DNA of 64,000 nt, taken from NCBI GenBank assembly GCA_002360455.1, contig DEQQ01000095.1, forward strand, positions 1 through 64,000, read 5' to 3'. This stretch comes from Saprospiraceae bacterium UBA3362. Lineage in GTDB: Bacteria; Bacteroidota; Bacteroidia; Chitinophagales; Saprospiraceae. This document shows positions 53,327 to 63,122 of the stretch, in pieces (the stretch's first letter is position 1; each line of letters opens with the position of its first letter). The notes beneath the pieces are model-generated. The model searched no databases, was not told the origin of the DNA, and was given only the letters and a program-made list of their open reading frames with translations. Position numbers and translations under genes: made by a program.

Positions 53327-54430
53327 ATGGATTTTCATCAAAAGTATGCCCGACTTATTGTAGATTATTGTCTCTATCTCAAGCCCAATGAGAAACTGTT
53401 GATCCGAACAGGGACAGCTGCAGAACCCTTGATGCAATGGGTACAGGCATTTGCATTGGAGCGTGGTGCAATGATAGACTTGATCTACGACACTGCTTAT
53501 GAAGAAGATAATTTTTTGGAATACGCAAACGCAGATCAGATGAATTATTCTGCAGAGCGACTCAATCGCCAGATCGAGTCTTGTGATGCATTGCTCACAG
53601 TTCGTGCCTTGCGAAATCCTGAGCAGAGTCATGTTAAGTCCACTAATAAGGCCGGACAGGCAGAGCTTCGCAGGGCCTCTTTGTCTCATTTTAACAAGGT
53701 TTATTTTGAACGATTGGGAAATGGAAGTTTGAAACGATGTCTTTGTCAATATCCCACTGAGTTTAGTGCTGGACTCGCCAAAATGAGTTTGAAAGAATAC
53801 GAACAGTTTATTATCAATGCATGTTATCTCAATCATGATCAACCTGAAGAACAATGGAAACTGCTGAGTAAAAGACAACAGATTTATGTTGATCATTTGA
53901 ATAGAACAAAAAGAATTGAGTACCGACATCCAAATTTTGAAATTTCTGCAAATGTTGAAGGCAGAATCTGGATAAATTCTGATGGGAAGTCTAACATGCC
54001 TTCAGGAGAGGTTTTTACTAGTCCGATAGAAGATAGTGTAGAAGGAACAGTATTTTTTGATTACCCGACAAGGATGTTTGGTAAGGACTTGAGAGGAATA
54101 AAATTGGAAGTAAAAAAAGGAGAAATCGTTTCTTATTCTGCCGAAGAAGGGCAGGAAGTTTTGGATAAGGTTTTTGCAATACCTGGAACCAGAAGATTTG
54201 GTGAAATTGCAATAGGTACAAACAACAATATTCGTCAAGCTACAAACAATATTTTATTCGACGAAAAAATTGGAGGGACTGTTCATATGGCAGTGGGACA
54301 AAGCTATAAACAATGTGGTGGAAAAAATGAAAGCGATATTCATTGGGATCTCATCACAGATATGAAAAATGGAGGAGAGATTTGGACTGATGGAGTTCTT
54401 ATATACTCCAATGGAAATTTTTTAATTTGA
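53327..54430 (+). CDS. M29-family metalloaminopeptidase
   Basis: 367 residues. The metal-binding residues are visible in order: Glu in NMPSGEVFTSP, Glu in RRFGEIAIGTN, His and Tyr in GGTVHMAVGQSY, His and Asp in SDIHWDLITDM. The N-terminal half is an alpha/beta domain typical of AmpS/PepS. It removes N-terminal residues from peptides in the cytosol. Start ATG follows pyrH by 55 bp. Confidence 0.88.
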   Translation: MDFHQKYARLIVDYCLYLKPNEKLLIRTGTAAEPLMQWVQAFALERGAMIDLIYDTAYEEDNFLEYANADQMNYSAERLNRQIESCDALLTVRALRNPEQSHVKSTNKAGQAELRRASLSHFNKVYFERLGNGSLKRCLCQYPTEFSAGLAKMSLKEYEQFIINACYLNHDQPEEQWKLLSKRQQIYVDHLNRTKRIEYRHPNFEISANVEGRIWINSDGKSNMPSGEVFTSPIEDSVEGTVFFDYPTRMFGKDLRGIKLEVKKGEIVSYSAEEGQEVLDKVFAIPGTRRFGEIAIGTNNNIRQATNNILFDEKIGGTVHMAVGQSYKQCGGKNESDIHWDLITDMKNGGEIWTDGVLIYSNGNFLI

Positions 54431-54497
54431 GAGCCTGATGGAAACCCATTACACTTTTTATTTGTCCGTTATTTTGGTTTAACCCAAATTTTATAAA

Positions 54498-55028
54498 ATG
54501 CTTATTAGTGCAATAGTAGCCATTGGCAAGGATGGTGTGATTGGAAAAGGGAACGAGATTCCCTGGTATCTGCCTGCGGATTTAAAATACTTTAAGAAAA
54601 TAACCACCGGCCATCACATCCTCATGGGAAGAAAATGTTTTGAGAGCATAGGCAAAGCATTGCCCAATAGAACAAACATCATTGTAACTCGGGACCCTTA
54701 CTTTATTGTGAGCAATTGTTACTCGGTCTCTTCTATAGAAGAAGGAATTCATTTGGCTCAAAAACATGATGAAACAGAACTGTTTGTCATCGGTGGAGGG
54801 GAGATTTACAATCAGACCAAAGATTACTGGGATAAAATTTATCTTACCGAAGTGGATTACCAAGGAGATGGAGAAGTGTTTTTTCCCACTGTAGAATGGG
54901 AACAATGGAGCTGTCTAAAAAAAAATAGTTTTGAAGCAGATGAAATAAATCCGTTTTTTCATACCTTTAGCGAATGGGAGCTCAAACACAAATCCAAGAA
55001 GACCTCCTCCAATTCATTTGGAAATTAA
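54498..55028 (+). CDS. folA: Dihydrofolate reductase
   Basis: 176 residues. ISAIVAIGKDGVIGKGNEIPWYLPADLKYFKKITTG contains the conserved Trp and the catalytic acid in PADLKYF; HHILMGRKCFES and IGGGEIYNQT follow. It regenerates tetrahydrofolate. It overlaps the start of the next gene by 55 bp, more than usual. Confidence 0.93.
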   Translation: MLISAIVAIGKDGVIGKGNEIPWYLPADLKYFKKITTGHHILMGRKCFESIGKALPNRTNIIVTRDPYFIVSNCYSVSSIEEGIHLAQKHDETELFVIGGGEIYNQTKDYWDKIYLTEVDYQGDGEVFFPTVEWEQWSCLKKNSFEADEINPFFHTFSEWELKHKSKKTSSNSFGN

Positions 55029-56278
55029 AATTTTTCTCCTCGCAGACTGCACTCAAGAGCACTGAAGGGCAGGCAATAGAAATTATTCAGGCGGGAAACT
55101 ATAACCACAATCAAGGCCCCGATTTTCTGTTAGCAAAAGTGAAAATCGATGAGATCACATGGGTTGGAAATATCGAGATTCATGTTCGCACTTCTCACTG
55201 GCTACAGCATCGTCATCAAGATGATCCTGCTTATCAAAATGTTATACTCCATGTGGTATATGAAAATGATCTTGCGACAAAACATCCTAAGCTGCCTAAA
55301 CATTGTCTCGAACTGAAAAATTATATTTCTCCGGAATTGTTGGAGAATTATAGAAAGTTGAAGTCTGCAAGTCAAGGTATAGCTTGTTCAGGAAGTATTA
55401 ATTCTGTTGATAAAATATACATCTCAGATCAATTGGAGAGAATGCTCGCTGAGCGTTGGCAACAGAAAGTAAGAAGGATGCAGCTTGATCTCAAAGAGCA
55501 TCTCCAAGACTGGGAAGAATTGTTGTATAAAAAGATATCACAATATCTTGTTACTCCCGTAAATGTTGATGCCATGAACATTTTGAGCTCTTTGGTTCCC
55601 AGGAAATTACTCCTAAAGCAATCCGGGCATCTGTTCCAAATGGAGGCTTTGTTGCTTGGCGCTGCAGGATTTTTGGAGACTGAGGAGGACGCAGGATCTT
55701 ATCTTCTCGAACTAAAATCTGAATATCAATTCCTTCGGCAAAAATTTGATCTGCAAAGCATGAATCCAAGCGAATGGAAATTTTTGAGGATGAGACCTGC
55801 TCATTTTCCTACCATTCGAATTGCTCAAATTGCTGCATTGATTTGTCATCACCCTCAACTATTTTCTGAGATTCTACAAGCTAAAAGTTTAGAAGAATTA
55901 AGATTATTATTCAAAAATTCTGTTTCCGATTTTTGGAAGCATCACTTTAGCTTCAAGAAAAAGGGAACGGATCACGCTCATGAACAGATAGGAAAGAATA
56001 CTATCGAGATTCTATTGATCAATGCTGTATTTCCGTTGATCTATTGTTATGGATTTTACAATTCCAAAGAAGAACTTTGTGATTTGGCTATGGAATGGGC
56101 AAGAGGTTTGAAAGCCGAGAGCAATAAATTTACCAATGAGTTTACGGACTATGGTTTTACTATAAATTCTTCGGCTGACTCGCAGGCTGTAATTCAGCTC
56201 AAGACCAACTATTGCAATAGTAAAAAATGTTTGCAATGCAGCATAGGAACTCAGTTGATGAAAAAATCTCATATCTAA
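54974..56278 (+). CDS. DUF2851 family protein
   Basis: 434 residues. The family pattern appears at once: EDLLQFIWKLKFFSS, IEIIQAGNYNHNQGPDFLLAKVKI, GNIEIHVRTSHW, HVVYEND; a Cys-rich end (NYCNSKKCLQCSIGTQLM) follows. The nuclease-like residues (E and QGPDF, GNIEIH) suggest a PD-(D/E)XK-like core, but this is inference. The ATG lies 55 bp inside folA; a start a few codons later (near ATC) is also possible. Confidence 0.8.
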   Translation: MGAQTQIQEDLLQFIWKLKFFSSQTALKSTEGQAIEIIQAGNYNHNQGPDFLLAKVKIDEITWVGNIEIHVRTSHWLQHRHQDDPAYQNVILHVVYENDLATKHPKLPKHCLELKNYISPELLENYRKLKSASQGIACSGSINSVDKIYISDQLERMLAERWQQKVRRMQLDLKEHLQDWEELLYKKISQYLVTPVNVDAMNILSSLVPRKLLLKQSGHLFQMEALLLGAAGFLETEEDAGSYLLELKSEYQFLRQKFDLQSMNPSEWKFLRMRPAHFPTIRIAQIAALICHHPQLFSEILQAKSLEELRLLFKNSVSDFWKHHFSFKKKGTDHAHEQIGKNTIEILLINAVFPLIYCYGFYNSKEELCDLAMEWARGLKAESNKFTNEFTDYGFTINSSADSQAVIQLKTNYCNSKKCLQCSIGTQLMKKSHI

Positions 56279-56637
56279 AAAAATAAACTCCAGCTTCTCA
56301 GTGTTCCTAAGACCTTGATGGTTGGATAATCCATTCTATCACACCCAGCTCTAAGCGGTTTTATTTCAATTGGTCGATAGCCAATTCTTAATTCAATATA
56401 TCCTGGAAATGGCCACAGCATTTTTACTAAGAAGTAAAAGTCGACCATTCAAATTATTTTCATTGGTCCGCCAATTCCAAAATTTTGGATGAGTAAACCA
56501 GGGAGATCCACCCATGGGAGAATGTTGCAAAACCTAAGCCTGATGGAAATGAAAGCGCAAGGCGCTGTAATGGACAGCAGGACTCAGGACCTAAGGATTA
56601 GATCCAAATACGCTCTTCCAAAAAAAATAATTCTGTA
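56279..56637. other. Non-coding gap between DUF2851 and cyanophycin synthetase
   Basis: About 360 bp with no convincing gene on either strand; short open frames have no recognisable motif. It contains a short palindrome near 56426-56444. Transcripts converge here, but no clear terminator is visible. Confidence 0.4.
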
Positions 56638-59289
56638 TTATTTATTCGGAATATCGGACGTAGAGAATTTATACAACATGTCTGCTTCTTCTTCCTTGTA
56701 CTTCTGGACTTGAGCCAGGGCATCAGGTACAACGTCACTGCATATCACTATCAAACTTCCCGGTTTTGCATTTTCTATGGCGAATGAAATGGCTTCGCGC
56801 TCGCTTGGGATAACTGTAACTTTTTTATCGGGGTCATGATGTTTTATGCCATGAGAAATCATTTCTATAATTTCTTGATCCGTCTTTCCTCGTAAATGTT
56901 TATCCTGTCTTATGATGATTTCGTCAAACATTTCGCAGGCTACACGACCGATGCCTTCATTGTCTTCTTGACGTCGATCACCAATACCGGCAATGATTCC
57001 GATTTTAGGAGCGCCATCCATTTTTTCAATGAATTTTTTGAGTGCTGTAAGTCCGGCCGGATTGTGAGCATAATCCAACAGTACATCAAAATTTTTGAAG
57101 TTGAATAGATTCAAACGACCCGGAGTTTGTGCAGGAGATGGAATAAAAGTTTCCAATGAAGATCGAATATCATCGAGCTCAAATCCTTGTATATGTCCGG
57201 CAAGAATTGTGGGCAAAACATTTTGAATCATAAAATGAGCCTTGCCACCATAAGTCAAAGGAACGTTCACGGCTTTGCTCACTCTCATTTTCCATTCTCC
57301 TTTGCAGATCGTGAGATAACCATTTTCGTATATTGCACTCAAACCACCGGATTTCATATGGTTTTGGATTCGAGGATTGGTTTCATCCATCGAGAATAAA
57401 GCTATCTTACACGGAGCTTTTTCTCTCATAGCATAAACCAAGTCATCATCGGCATTGAGAATAGCATAACCATCGGGCAATAAAGCTTCTACTACTACAG
57501 CTTTTACCTTGGCAAGCTGCTCCAAAGTATGAATCCCTTTGAGTCCAAGATGGTCTGCAGCAACATTGGTAACAATAGCAATGTTACAATTTTTAAATCC
57601 CAGACCGGCACGAAGAATTCCACCTCTTGCAGTTTCGAAGACAGCATAATTCACGGTAGGATCTTTGAGAACAAACTCAGCACTGCCGGGCCCTGAACAA
57701 TCACCTTGCATCATAAGATGATTTTGAATATAAATGCCGTCCGTTGTAGTATAACCTACAGTAAATCCCATCATCTTGGCCATGTGAGCCAATAATCTTG
57801 TTGTTGTTGTTTTTCCATTGGTTCCGCTTACGGCGACTATGGGAATTCTGGATGGAGATCCAGGTGGATAAAGCATATCTATTACCGGAGCTGCCACATT
57901 GCGAGGCAATCCTTCGGCAGGAGCCAGATGCATTCTAAAACCGGGTCCTGCGTTGACTTCGATGACAGCTCCACCCACCTCTGAAATGGGTCTGCTGATA
58001 TCAGTAGTCATAAAGTCAATACCGCATATATCCAATCCAACCAAACGTGAGATTCGTTCGGCCATGAAAATTATTGAGGGATGCATGATATCCGTCACAT
58101 CCACGGAGGTGCCACCGGTAGAAAGATTGGCAGTATCCTTCAATACCATAATTTCATCTTTAGACAAAACAGTGTCCAAAGTATAATTCTTGAGAGAAAG
58201 TAATTTTTTACTGATGTCATCCACTGTAATGTAGGTCAACACTTTTTCGTGCCCATACCCTCTACGAGGATCTGCATTGGTGGCGTCAATGAGTTGTTGA
58301 ATGGTAGATTTTCCGTCACCCATCACTTGCGCAGGCAGGCGCTTGGCTGCAGCTACAAGCTTATAATTGATCAACAATATCCTGTAATCTTCTCCTGTAA
58401 TGTATTGTTCTACAACTACTGAGTTCGATATTCTTTTGGCGGCCTCAAAACCGGCTATAGCCTGATCCCAGTTGCGGATATCTGTTGTGACACCACGCCC
58501 ATGATTGCCATCAATGGGCTTAATGACCAATGGATATTTGAGATATTGGACTGCATCTTTTAAGCCTGCTTCTGTTCTGATAATTTCACCCTTAGGTACC
58601 GGGATTTCAGCCTGACTTAATATGAACTTTGTGTCTTCTTTATCTCCGGCGATTTCCACCCCAATATTGCTTGTCTGACTGGTCACTGTAGCTTGGACAC
58701 GACGTTGGTTTCTTCCATAACCCAATTGGCATAAACTGTATTTGTTCAGTCTGATCCATGGGATTCCTCTCGCAATAGCTTCATCAATAATCGATGCTGT
58801 ACTTGGACCTAAGCGTTCGCTTTCTCTCAGCTCTCTCATCTCCTGAATATCTTCTGCCAAATTGTAATCTCTGCCCTCTATAAGAGCTTCTGCAATGCAC
58901 AATGCAGATTTGGCAGCATAAATGCCCACTTTTTCTTCTATATAATCAAACACCACATGATAAACGCCGTCTTCTCCGTAAGATCGAGTCCGACCAAAAC
59001 CGACTTCCATACCGGCCAGGGATTGAATCTCAAGAGCTATATGTTCTATCACATGACCCATCCAAGTGCCTTCTTCTACTCGTTGAAAAAAACCCCCGGG
59101 AGCACCCACAGAGCATCTATGATCGTACATGCCCGGCAATAACAGCTTTAGCCTGTCCAAAAAACCTCCAATTTTATTTGTAGGCTTTTGCTCCATGTCC
59201 TCCAAATCCAAAACCATAACGATCAGTTTATGGCGTTTGATGGACCAATAATTGGGGCCTCTCATCACATTTAGTTCTCTTATTCGCAT
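56638..59289 (-). CDS. cphA: Cyanophycin synthetase (CphA1 type)
   Basis: 883 residues, the length of the full CphA1 enzyme. The N-terminal domain (to about 160) ends in AEALIEGRDYNLAED; the ATP-grasp domain (about 215-480) has YPLVIKPIDGNHGRGV and VEVNAGPGFRMHLAP; the Mur-ligase-like domain (about 490-883) has GTNGKTTTTRLLAHM, TARGGILRAGLGF and LLDYAHNPAGL. It polymerises aspartate and arginine into cyanophycin, a nitrogen store. No cyanophycinase gene is in the window, so the degradation pathway must be elsewhere or missing. Confidence 0.93.
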   Translation of the reverse strand: MRIRELNVMRGPNYWSIKRHKLIVMVLDLEDMEQKPTNKIGGFLDRLKLLLPGMYDHRCSVGAPGGFFQRVEEGTWMGHVIEHIALEIQSLAGMEVGFGRTRSYGEDGVYHVVFDYIEEKVGIYAAKSALCIAEALIEGRDYNLAEDIQEMRELRESERLGPSTASIIDEAIARGIPWIRLNKYSLCQLGYGRNQRRVQATVTSQTSNIGVEIAGDKEDTKFILSQAEIPVPKGEIIRTEAGLKDAVQYLKYPLVIKPIDGNHGRGVTTDIRNWDQAIAGFEAAKRISNSVVVEQYITGEDYRILLINYKLVAAAKRLPAQVMGDGKSTIQQLIDATNADPRRGYGHEKVLTYITVDDISKKLLSLKNYTLDTVLSKDEIMVLKDTANLSTGGTSVDVTDIMHPSIIFMAERISRLVGLDICGIDFMTTDISRPISEVGGAVIEVNAGPGFRMHLAPAEGLPRNVAAPVIDMLYPPGSPSRIPIVAVSGTNGKTTTTRLLAHMAKMMGFTVGYTTTDGIYIQNHLMMQGDCSGPGSAEFVLKDPTVNYAVFETARGGILRAGLGFKNCNIAIVTNVAADHLGLKGIHTLEQLAKVKAVVVEALLPDGYAILNADDDLVYAMREKAPCKIALFSMDETNPRIQNHMKSGGLSAIYENGYLTICKGEWKMRVSKAVNVPLTYGGKAHFMIQNVLPTILAGHIQGFELDDIRSSLETFIPSPAQTPGRLNLFNFKNFDVLLDYAHNPAGLTALKKFIEKMDGAPKIGIIAGIGDRRQEDNEGIGRVACEMFDEIIIRQDKHLRGKTDQEIIEMISHGIKHHDPDKKVTVIPSEREAISFAIENAKPGSLIVICSDVVPDALAQVQKYKEEEADMLYKFSTSDIPNK

Positions 59290-59369
59290 AACAAAGGAAT
59301 TTTCTGATTTTGCGGAAAAGATAGTTTGAATTATTTACAAACTATTCACAATGACAAATAAAATTTTTT

Positions 59370-59470
59370 GGGCATGACTCCTTAGCTCACTAAGGAGTCG
59401 GAGTCTTACGGGGTTCCGTCATTATTTTGCAGAGCAAAATAATGACCAAGCCCTCCAGCCTCCTCATGCA
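59370..59470 (+). repeat. Structured interspersed element, copy D
   Basis: 101 bp from GGGCATGACTCC to CTCCTCATGCA. Terminal stem GCATGA/TCATGC. First inner hairpin ACTCCTTAG/CTAAGGAGT; second hairpin of 13 bp GTCATTATTTTGC/GCAAAATAATGAC. The common CAAG(T/C)CCTC motif precedes the 3' end. It lies upstream of the cphA start (81 bp). Confidence 0.7.
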
Positions 59471-59789
59471 AAGGCGGTGCAAAAATGAAAATGATGACCC
59501 GGAAAATGAAAACCCAAAAGGAAATCAAACATTAATTTAAAAGAAAACCGGAGCATTGAGATCTTAGAAATCGGATACCCCAAAGGATTGGCTATCCTTA
59601 AATCAAAACCAACAAAAAACAGCTTGACAACACTGTGGATTCTTAGTTTAAAATAAAAAATGTCCAAGCCAAAGACACCATAAAAACAATGGAGAATCCT
59701 ATTTATTTTCTTGGTTATTTTAAGCTGCAAATGTTCAGCACCCGTAATTTGGTCTTGAACAGGAAAAAGCGATTCTGATATTAGAGAAC
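59471..59789. other. Non-coding gap after copy D
   Basis: About 320 bp between element D and the POT transporter stop. No supported gene; it may hold the transporter's 3' untranslated region. Confidence 0.4.
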
Positions 59790-61424
59790 TTATTTTATTC
59801 CTTTTTCGACCATTACTTTATTCAACCATTTCAATAGAATCAGCATGAGCAAGGTTGCAAAAATCAATAATGAAAAATTAAGCCAAAAATAATTGGCTTT
59901 ATTATCATAGTTGTCCCAAAGTGTAGCCAACACTCCGGATAGTTTATTCCCAATAGAAGTTGAAACAAACCAACCACCCATCATAAGAGAAGTAATATGA
60001 GCCGGACTCAATTTAGAAACCAAGCTTAAACCCATAGGACTCAAAAACAATTCACCTACGGTAATGACTCCATAACTCATGACGAGCCAAAGAACACTTG
60101 CCTTCGAAACACCATTTTGAGTAGCATAAACAGCGGCAATCATAAAGAGTACGGACAATGCAGATATGAAAAGTCCCAATGTAATTTTGGTAGGTGTGCT
60201 AGGTTCTTTACCTCTTCGTCTCAAATAGGTAAATAGGGCAACAACCAAAGGGGTTAAAAAAATCACCCAAGCCGGATTGATCGATTGACTTAAATTGGTG
60301 CTCCAGACTGAAATTTTTGATCCTTCTGTCGGCAAACGCTCCGGAGGACAATTTTTAAAATAGCTTGGATAATTATATTCTTTTTGGATCACTCCGTTCA
60401 CTTTTTGTAATCTAAATTTATCATCATAAAGACTGACACTGTCTTTTGTGTAACTGATATTTTTTGCTAATTTAAAAGTTTCAAAAACAGTTTGCATTGA
60501 TCCTTCCAATTGCCTGTCTGTGTACCGATCAGCCCAAGTATTCAAGGCAGATCCATTTTGTTTGAAGACTGCCCAAAAGAGGATAACAACAGCAAAGATG
60601 GCTAACAATGCCAAAATGGGATTTTTATCTTCAGGCTTTGCTTTGAAGTACAATGATGAATAAAAATAAAGCACAGGAAGGCAAGCAAAAATAAAAGCAT
60701 CAGTGCTGTCCGATCCTACCAGAGCACCCGGAATAAGCCAACCTATTATTCCAAAAATAACCGAAGGAAATAAAATGAGGAGGCAAATTTTAGTGAACGA
60801 CATATCGCCCTCTTGGACACCTTTTTTTACATCATATTGCTTATAATGTTTGAGCCCGATTAAAAACACTGCAACGCCAATAAACATTCCTATTCCGGCA
60901 GCTAAGAAGGCATACGACCAACCTAACATGATCTGTAATGCAGCACCAAAAAAATTGCAAATGAATGCACCAATATTGATCCCCATATAAAAAATATTAT
61001 AGCCTTCATCTTTTTGATGAACATGTTGATCCGTATTGTAAATATTTCCCAATAAAGTAGATATATTTGGTTTGAAAAATCCGTTGCCAAAAATCACAAG
61101 AGTCATGGCAATGTAAAGAACTTGTATATTGTGAACGGCCATAAGACAATACCCACCTGCCATCATCAATCCACCTATAACAATAGATTTTTTATATGCC
61201 CAATACCTGTCGGCAATTAATCCTCCTAAAAAAGGAGTCAGAAAAACAAGGGCAATGAATGTTCCATATAAATCAGCTGATTCTGCTTCGGTCATACCAA
61301 ATCCAGTCTCAACATCTTTGAGATACAAAGTGAATATTCCAATCATCAAATAATATCCAAAACGCTCCCACATTTCGGAAAAAAACAGATAGGGTAAGCC
61401 GCGAGGATGTGATTTCCAGAACAT
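59790..61424 (-). CDS. POT-family (PTR2) proton-dependent peptide transporter
   Basis: 544 residues with about 12-14 membrane helices. Family motifs: EMWERFGYYLMIGIFTLYL at the start, GGLIADRYWAYKKSIVIGG, GFFKPNISTLLGNIY and DEGYNIFYMGINIGAFIC. A large extracytoplasmic loop lies in the middle (about 300-375). It imports di- and tripeptides with protons. A near-match -7 box (TATCTTTC) lies about 20 bp upstream. Confidence 0.93.
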   Translation of the reverse strand: MFWKSHPRGLPYLFFSEMWERFGYYLMIGIFTLYLKDVETGFGMTEAESADLYGTFIALVFLTPFLGGLIADRYWAYKKSIVIGGLMMAGGYCLMAVHNIQVLYIAMTLVIFGNGFFKPNISTLLGNIYNTDQHVHQKDEGYNIFYMGINIGAFICNFFGAALQIMLGWSYAFLAAGIGMFIGVAVFLIGLKHYKQYDVKKGVQEGDMSFTKICLLILFPSVIFGIIGWLIPGALVGSDSTDAFIFACLPVLYFYSSLYFKAKPEDKNPILALLAIFAVVILFWAVFKQNGSALNTWADRYTDRQLEGSMQTVFETFKLAKNISYTKDSVSLYDDKFRLQKVNGVIQKEYNYPSYFKNCPPERLPTEGSKISVWSTNLSQSINPAWVIFLTPLVVALFTYLRRRGKEPSTPTKITLGLFISALSVLFMIAAVYATQNGVSKASVLWLVMSYGVITVGELFLSPMGLSLVSKLSPAHITSLMMGGWFVSTSIGNKLSGVLATLWDNYDNKANYFWLNFSLLIFATLLMLILLKWLNKVMVEKGIK

Positions 61425-61513
61425 AGACTAATTTTTTTGTTGGAAAGATAAGTTCTTTCCATTAGTTCAACAAAAAAAATAAATTCAATGCTCGCTTTAG
61501 GAGAACCCTTGAT

Positions 61514-61521
61514 TACTTTTG
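61514..61521 (+). promoter_or_regulatory. -7 box of the rdgB gene
   Basis: TACTTTTG, 19 bp before the ATG at 61541. The -33 element is weak. Confidence 0.5.
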
Positions 61522-61540
61522 TACTGCCAATACAGAAAAT

Positions 61541-62122
61541 ATGACAGAATTAATATTTGCGACTCACAGCGATCATAAAGTAAAAGAAATTATGGCTATG
61601 ATGCCGCAACAATTTACTGTAAAAAGCTTAAAAGATATAGCTTGGATTGAGGAGATCATAGAAGATGGGAAGACATTGGAAGACAATGCACTTATTAAGG
61701 TTAGAACGATTCATCAGCGCTTAGGAAAAAACTGTTTTGCAGAAGACACGGGGCTCGAAGTGAATGTTCTTGGCGGAGAGCCGGGAGTCCATACTGCGCG
61801 GTATGCCGGTGAGCACAGAGATACTGAAGACAACATTATATTTTTGCTTAACAAATTGGAAAATAAAACAGATCGCAGGGCACAATTCAGGACTGTGATG
61901 AGTTTGATTTTGGATCAGAAAGAATTTCTTTTTGAAGGCATTGTTAGAGGTCATATAGCAGAGAAAAAGAGTGGTGAATCCGGATTTGGATATGATCCCA
62001 TTTTTATTCCGGAAGGCTATGATCAAAGTTTTGCTCAACTGGGTTCAGAGATAAAAAACAGGATCAGTCACAGAGCTCAAGCATTGCAAAAGATGCTTGC
62101 TTTTCTGAATTCGATAGATTGA
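61541..62122 (+). CDS. rdgB: XTP/dITP pyrophosphatase (RdgB/HAM1)
   Basis: 193 residues. ATHSDHKVKEI at the start, EDTGLEVNVLGGEPGVHTARYAG with the catalytic acid, SGFGYDPIFIPEGY and KNRISHRAQAL at the end. It removes non-canonical purine nucleotides before they reach DNA. Lone gene with its own promoter. Confidence 0.95.
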   Translation: MTELIFATHSDHKVKEIMAMMPQQFTVKSLKDIAWIEEIIEDGKTLEDNALIKVRTIHQRLGKNCFAEDTGLEVNVLGGEPGVHTARYAGEHRDTEDNIIFLLNKLENKTDRRAQFRTVMSLILDQKEFLFEGIVRGHIAEKKSGESGFGYDPIFIPEGYDQSFAQLGSEIKNRISHRAQALQKMLAFLNSID

Positions 62123-62143
62123 ATGAAATTGGAATAAATTGCC

Positions 62144-62151
62144 TATCTTTG
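62144..62151 (+). promoter_or_regulatory. -7 box of the glycosyltransferase operon
   Basis: TATCTTTG, 17 bp before the TTG start at 62169. The box lies downstream of the rdgB stop, so the operon has its own promoter. Confidence 0.6.
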
Positions 62152-62168
62152 TAAAATAATTTTAGCTA

Positions 62169-63116
62169 TTGAATTCTGATCAAAACTCAAATCAAAAACA
62201 AACCATCTCACTGATCATTCCTGTTTTCAATGAGGAGGAAACTATTCCTTTTTTATTTGAACGGTGCATTTCTTCGATTAATAAAATTACAGACAACTTT
62301 GAGATCATTTGTGTAAATGATGGCAGCTCTGACTCCAGTCCAGTGCTTTTGGATGAATTTCATAAGAAAGATCAACGTTGGAAGGTTGTTCATTTATCAA
62401 GAAACTTTGGACATCAAGCAGCGTTTTTAGCTGGTTTAGAAAACTGTACCGGTGAGTTTATAGGAATGATCGATGGAGACCTACAAGATCCTCCGGAATT
62501 GATGATTGAATTTTACAAAAAACTTCTTGAGGGATATGACGTTGTTTATGGTGTTAGAAAAAATAGAAAGGAAGGATTTTTTAAAAAATTATCTTACTCA
62601 ACATACTATAAGTTGATTGACTCTATATCTGCAGTTCCTATTCCTTTGGATAGTGGCGATTTTTGTATGATGAGGAGAGAAGTTTTGAATGAGATTTTAG
62701 TCTCCAAGGAGCAAAGTTTATTTTTAAGAGGGACAAGGTCATGGGTTGGATTCAAACAGTTTGGATATAATTATGATCGGGACAAAAGGGAGATGGGACA
62801 AACCAAATATACTTTGCGAAAGCTGTTTCAATTGGCCTACAATGGGATATACAGTTTTAGTACTTTTCCTATCAAACTTCTTACACAACTTGGAGTCATT
62901 GTCGTCTTGGGATCATTGCTTTATATACTGTATGCCTTGTATATAAAGTTTCATGACCCTCATACACCTCAAGGGTTTACCACTTTGGCTGTAGCTATTT
63001 TCTTTTTCAGTGGAGTTCAGCTAATCGCTCTTGGAATAATTGGAGAATATGTATTGAGAATATATGATGAATCCAGGAAAAAGCCACTTTATATCATTAA
63101 AAACAAGAAATTTTAA
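62169..63116 (+). CDS. Glycosyltransferase family 2 (GtrB/DPM-like), membrane-anchored
   Basis: 315 residues with a TTG start. N-terminal GT-A fold: LIIPVFNEEETIPFLF, ICVNDGSSDSSPVLL and the metal motif in MIDGDLQDPPELM. Two C-terminal membrane helices (about 234-256 and 268-293). Such enzymes move a sugar onto polyprenyl phosphate. It is followed by a methyltransferase and a further gene that runs off the window. Confidence 0.92.
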   Translation: MNSDQNSNQKQTISLIIPVFNEEETIPFLFERCISSINKITDNFEIICVNDGSSDSSPVLLDEFHKKDQRWKVVHLSRNFGHQAAFLAGLENCTGEFIGMIDGDLQDPPELMIEFYKKLLEGYDVVYGVRKNRKEGFFKKLSYSTYYKLIDSISAVPIPLDSGDFCMMRREVLNEILVSKEQSLFLRGTRSWVGFKQFGYNYDRDKREMGQTKYTLRKLFQLAYNGIYSFSTFPIKLLTQLGVIVVLGSLLYILYALYIKFHDPHTPQGFTTLAVAIFFFSGVQLIALGIIGEYVLRIYDESRKKPLYIIKNKKF

Positions 63117-63122
63117 CTTGAG

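Noticed and set aside
56489..56713. 74-residue frame before cphA
   Set aside because: Overlaps the end of cphA and has no recognisable motif or promoter.
59464..59730. 88-residue minus-strand frame between element D and the POT gene
   Set aside because: Phe-rich composition and partial overlap with element D suggest a chance frame.
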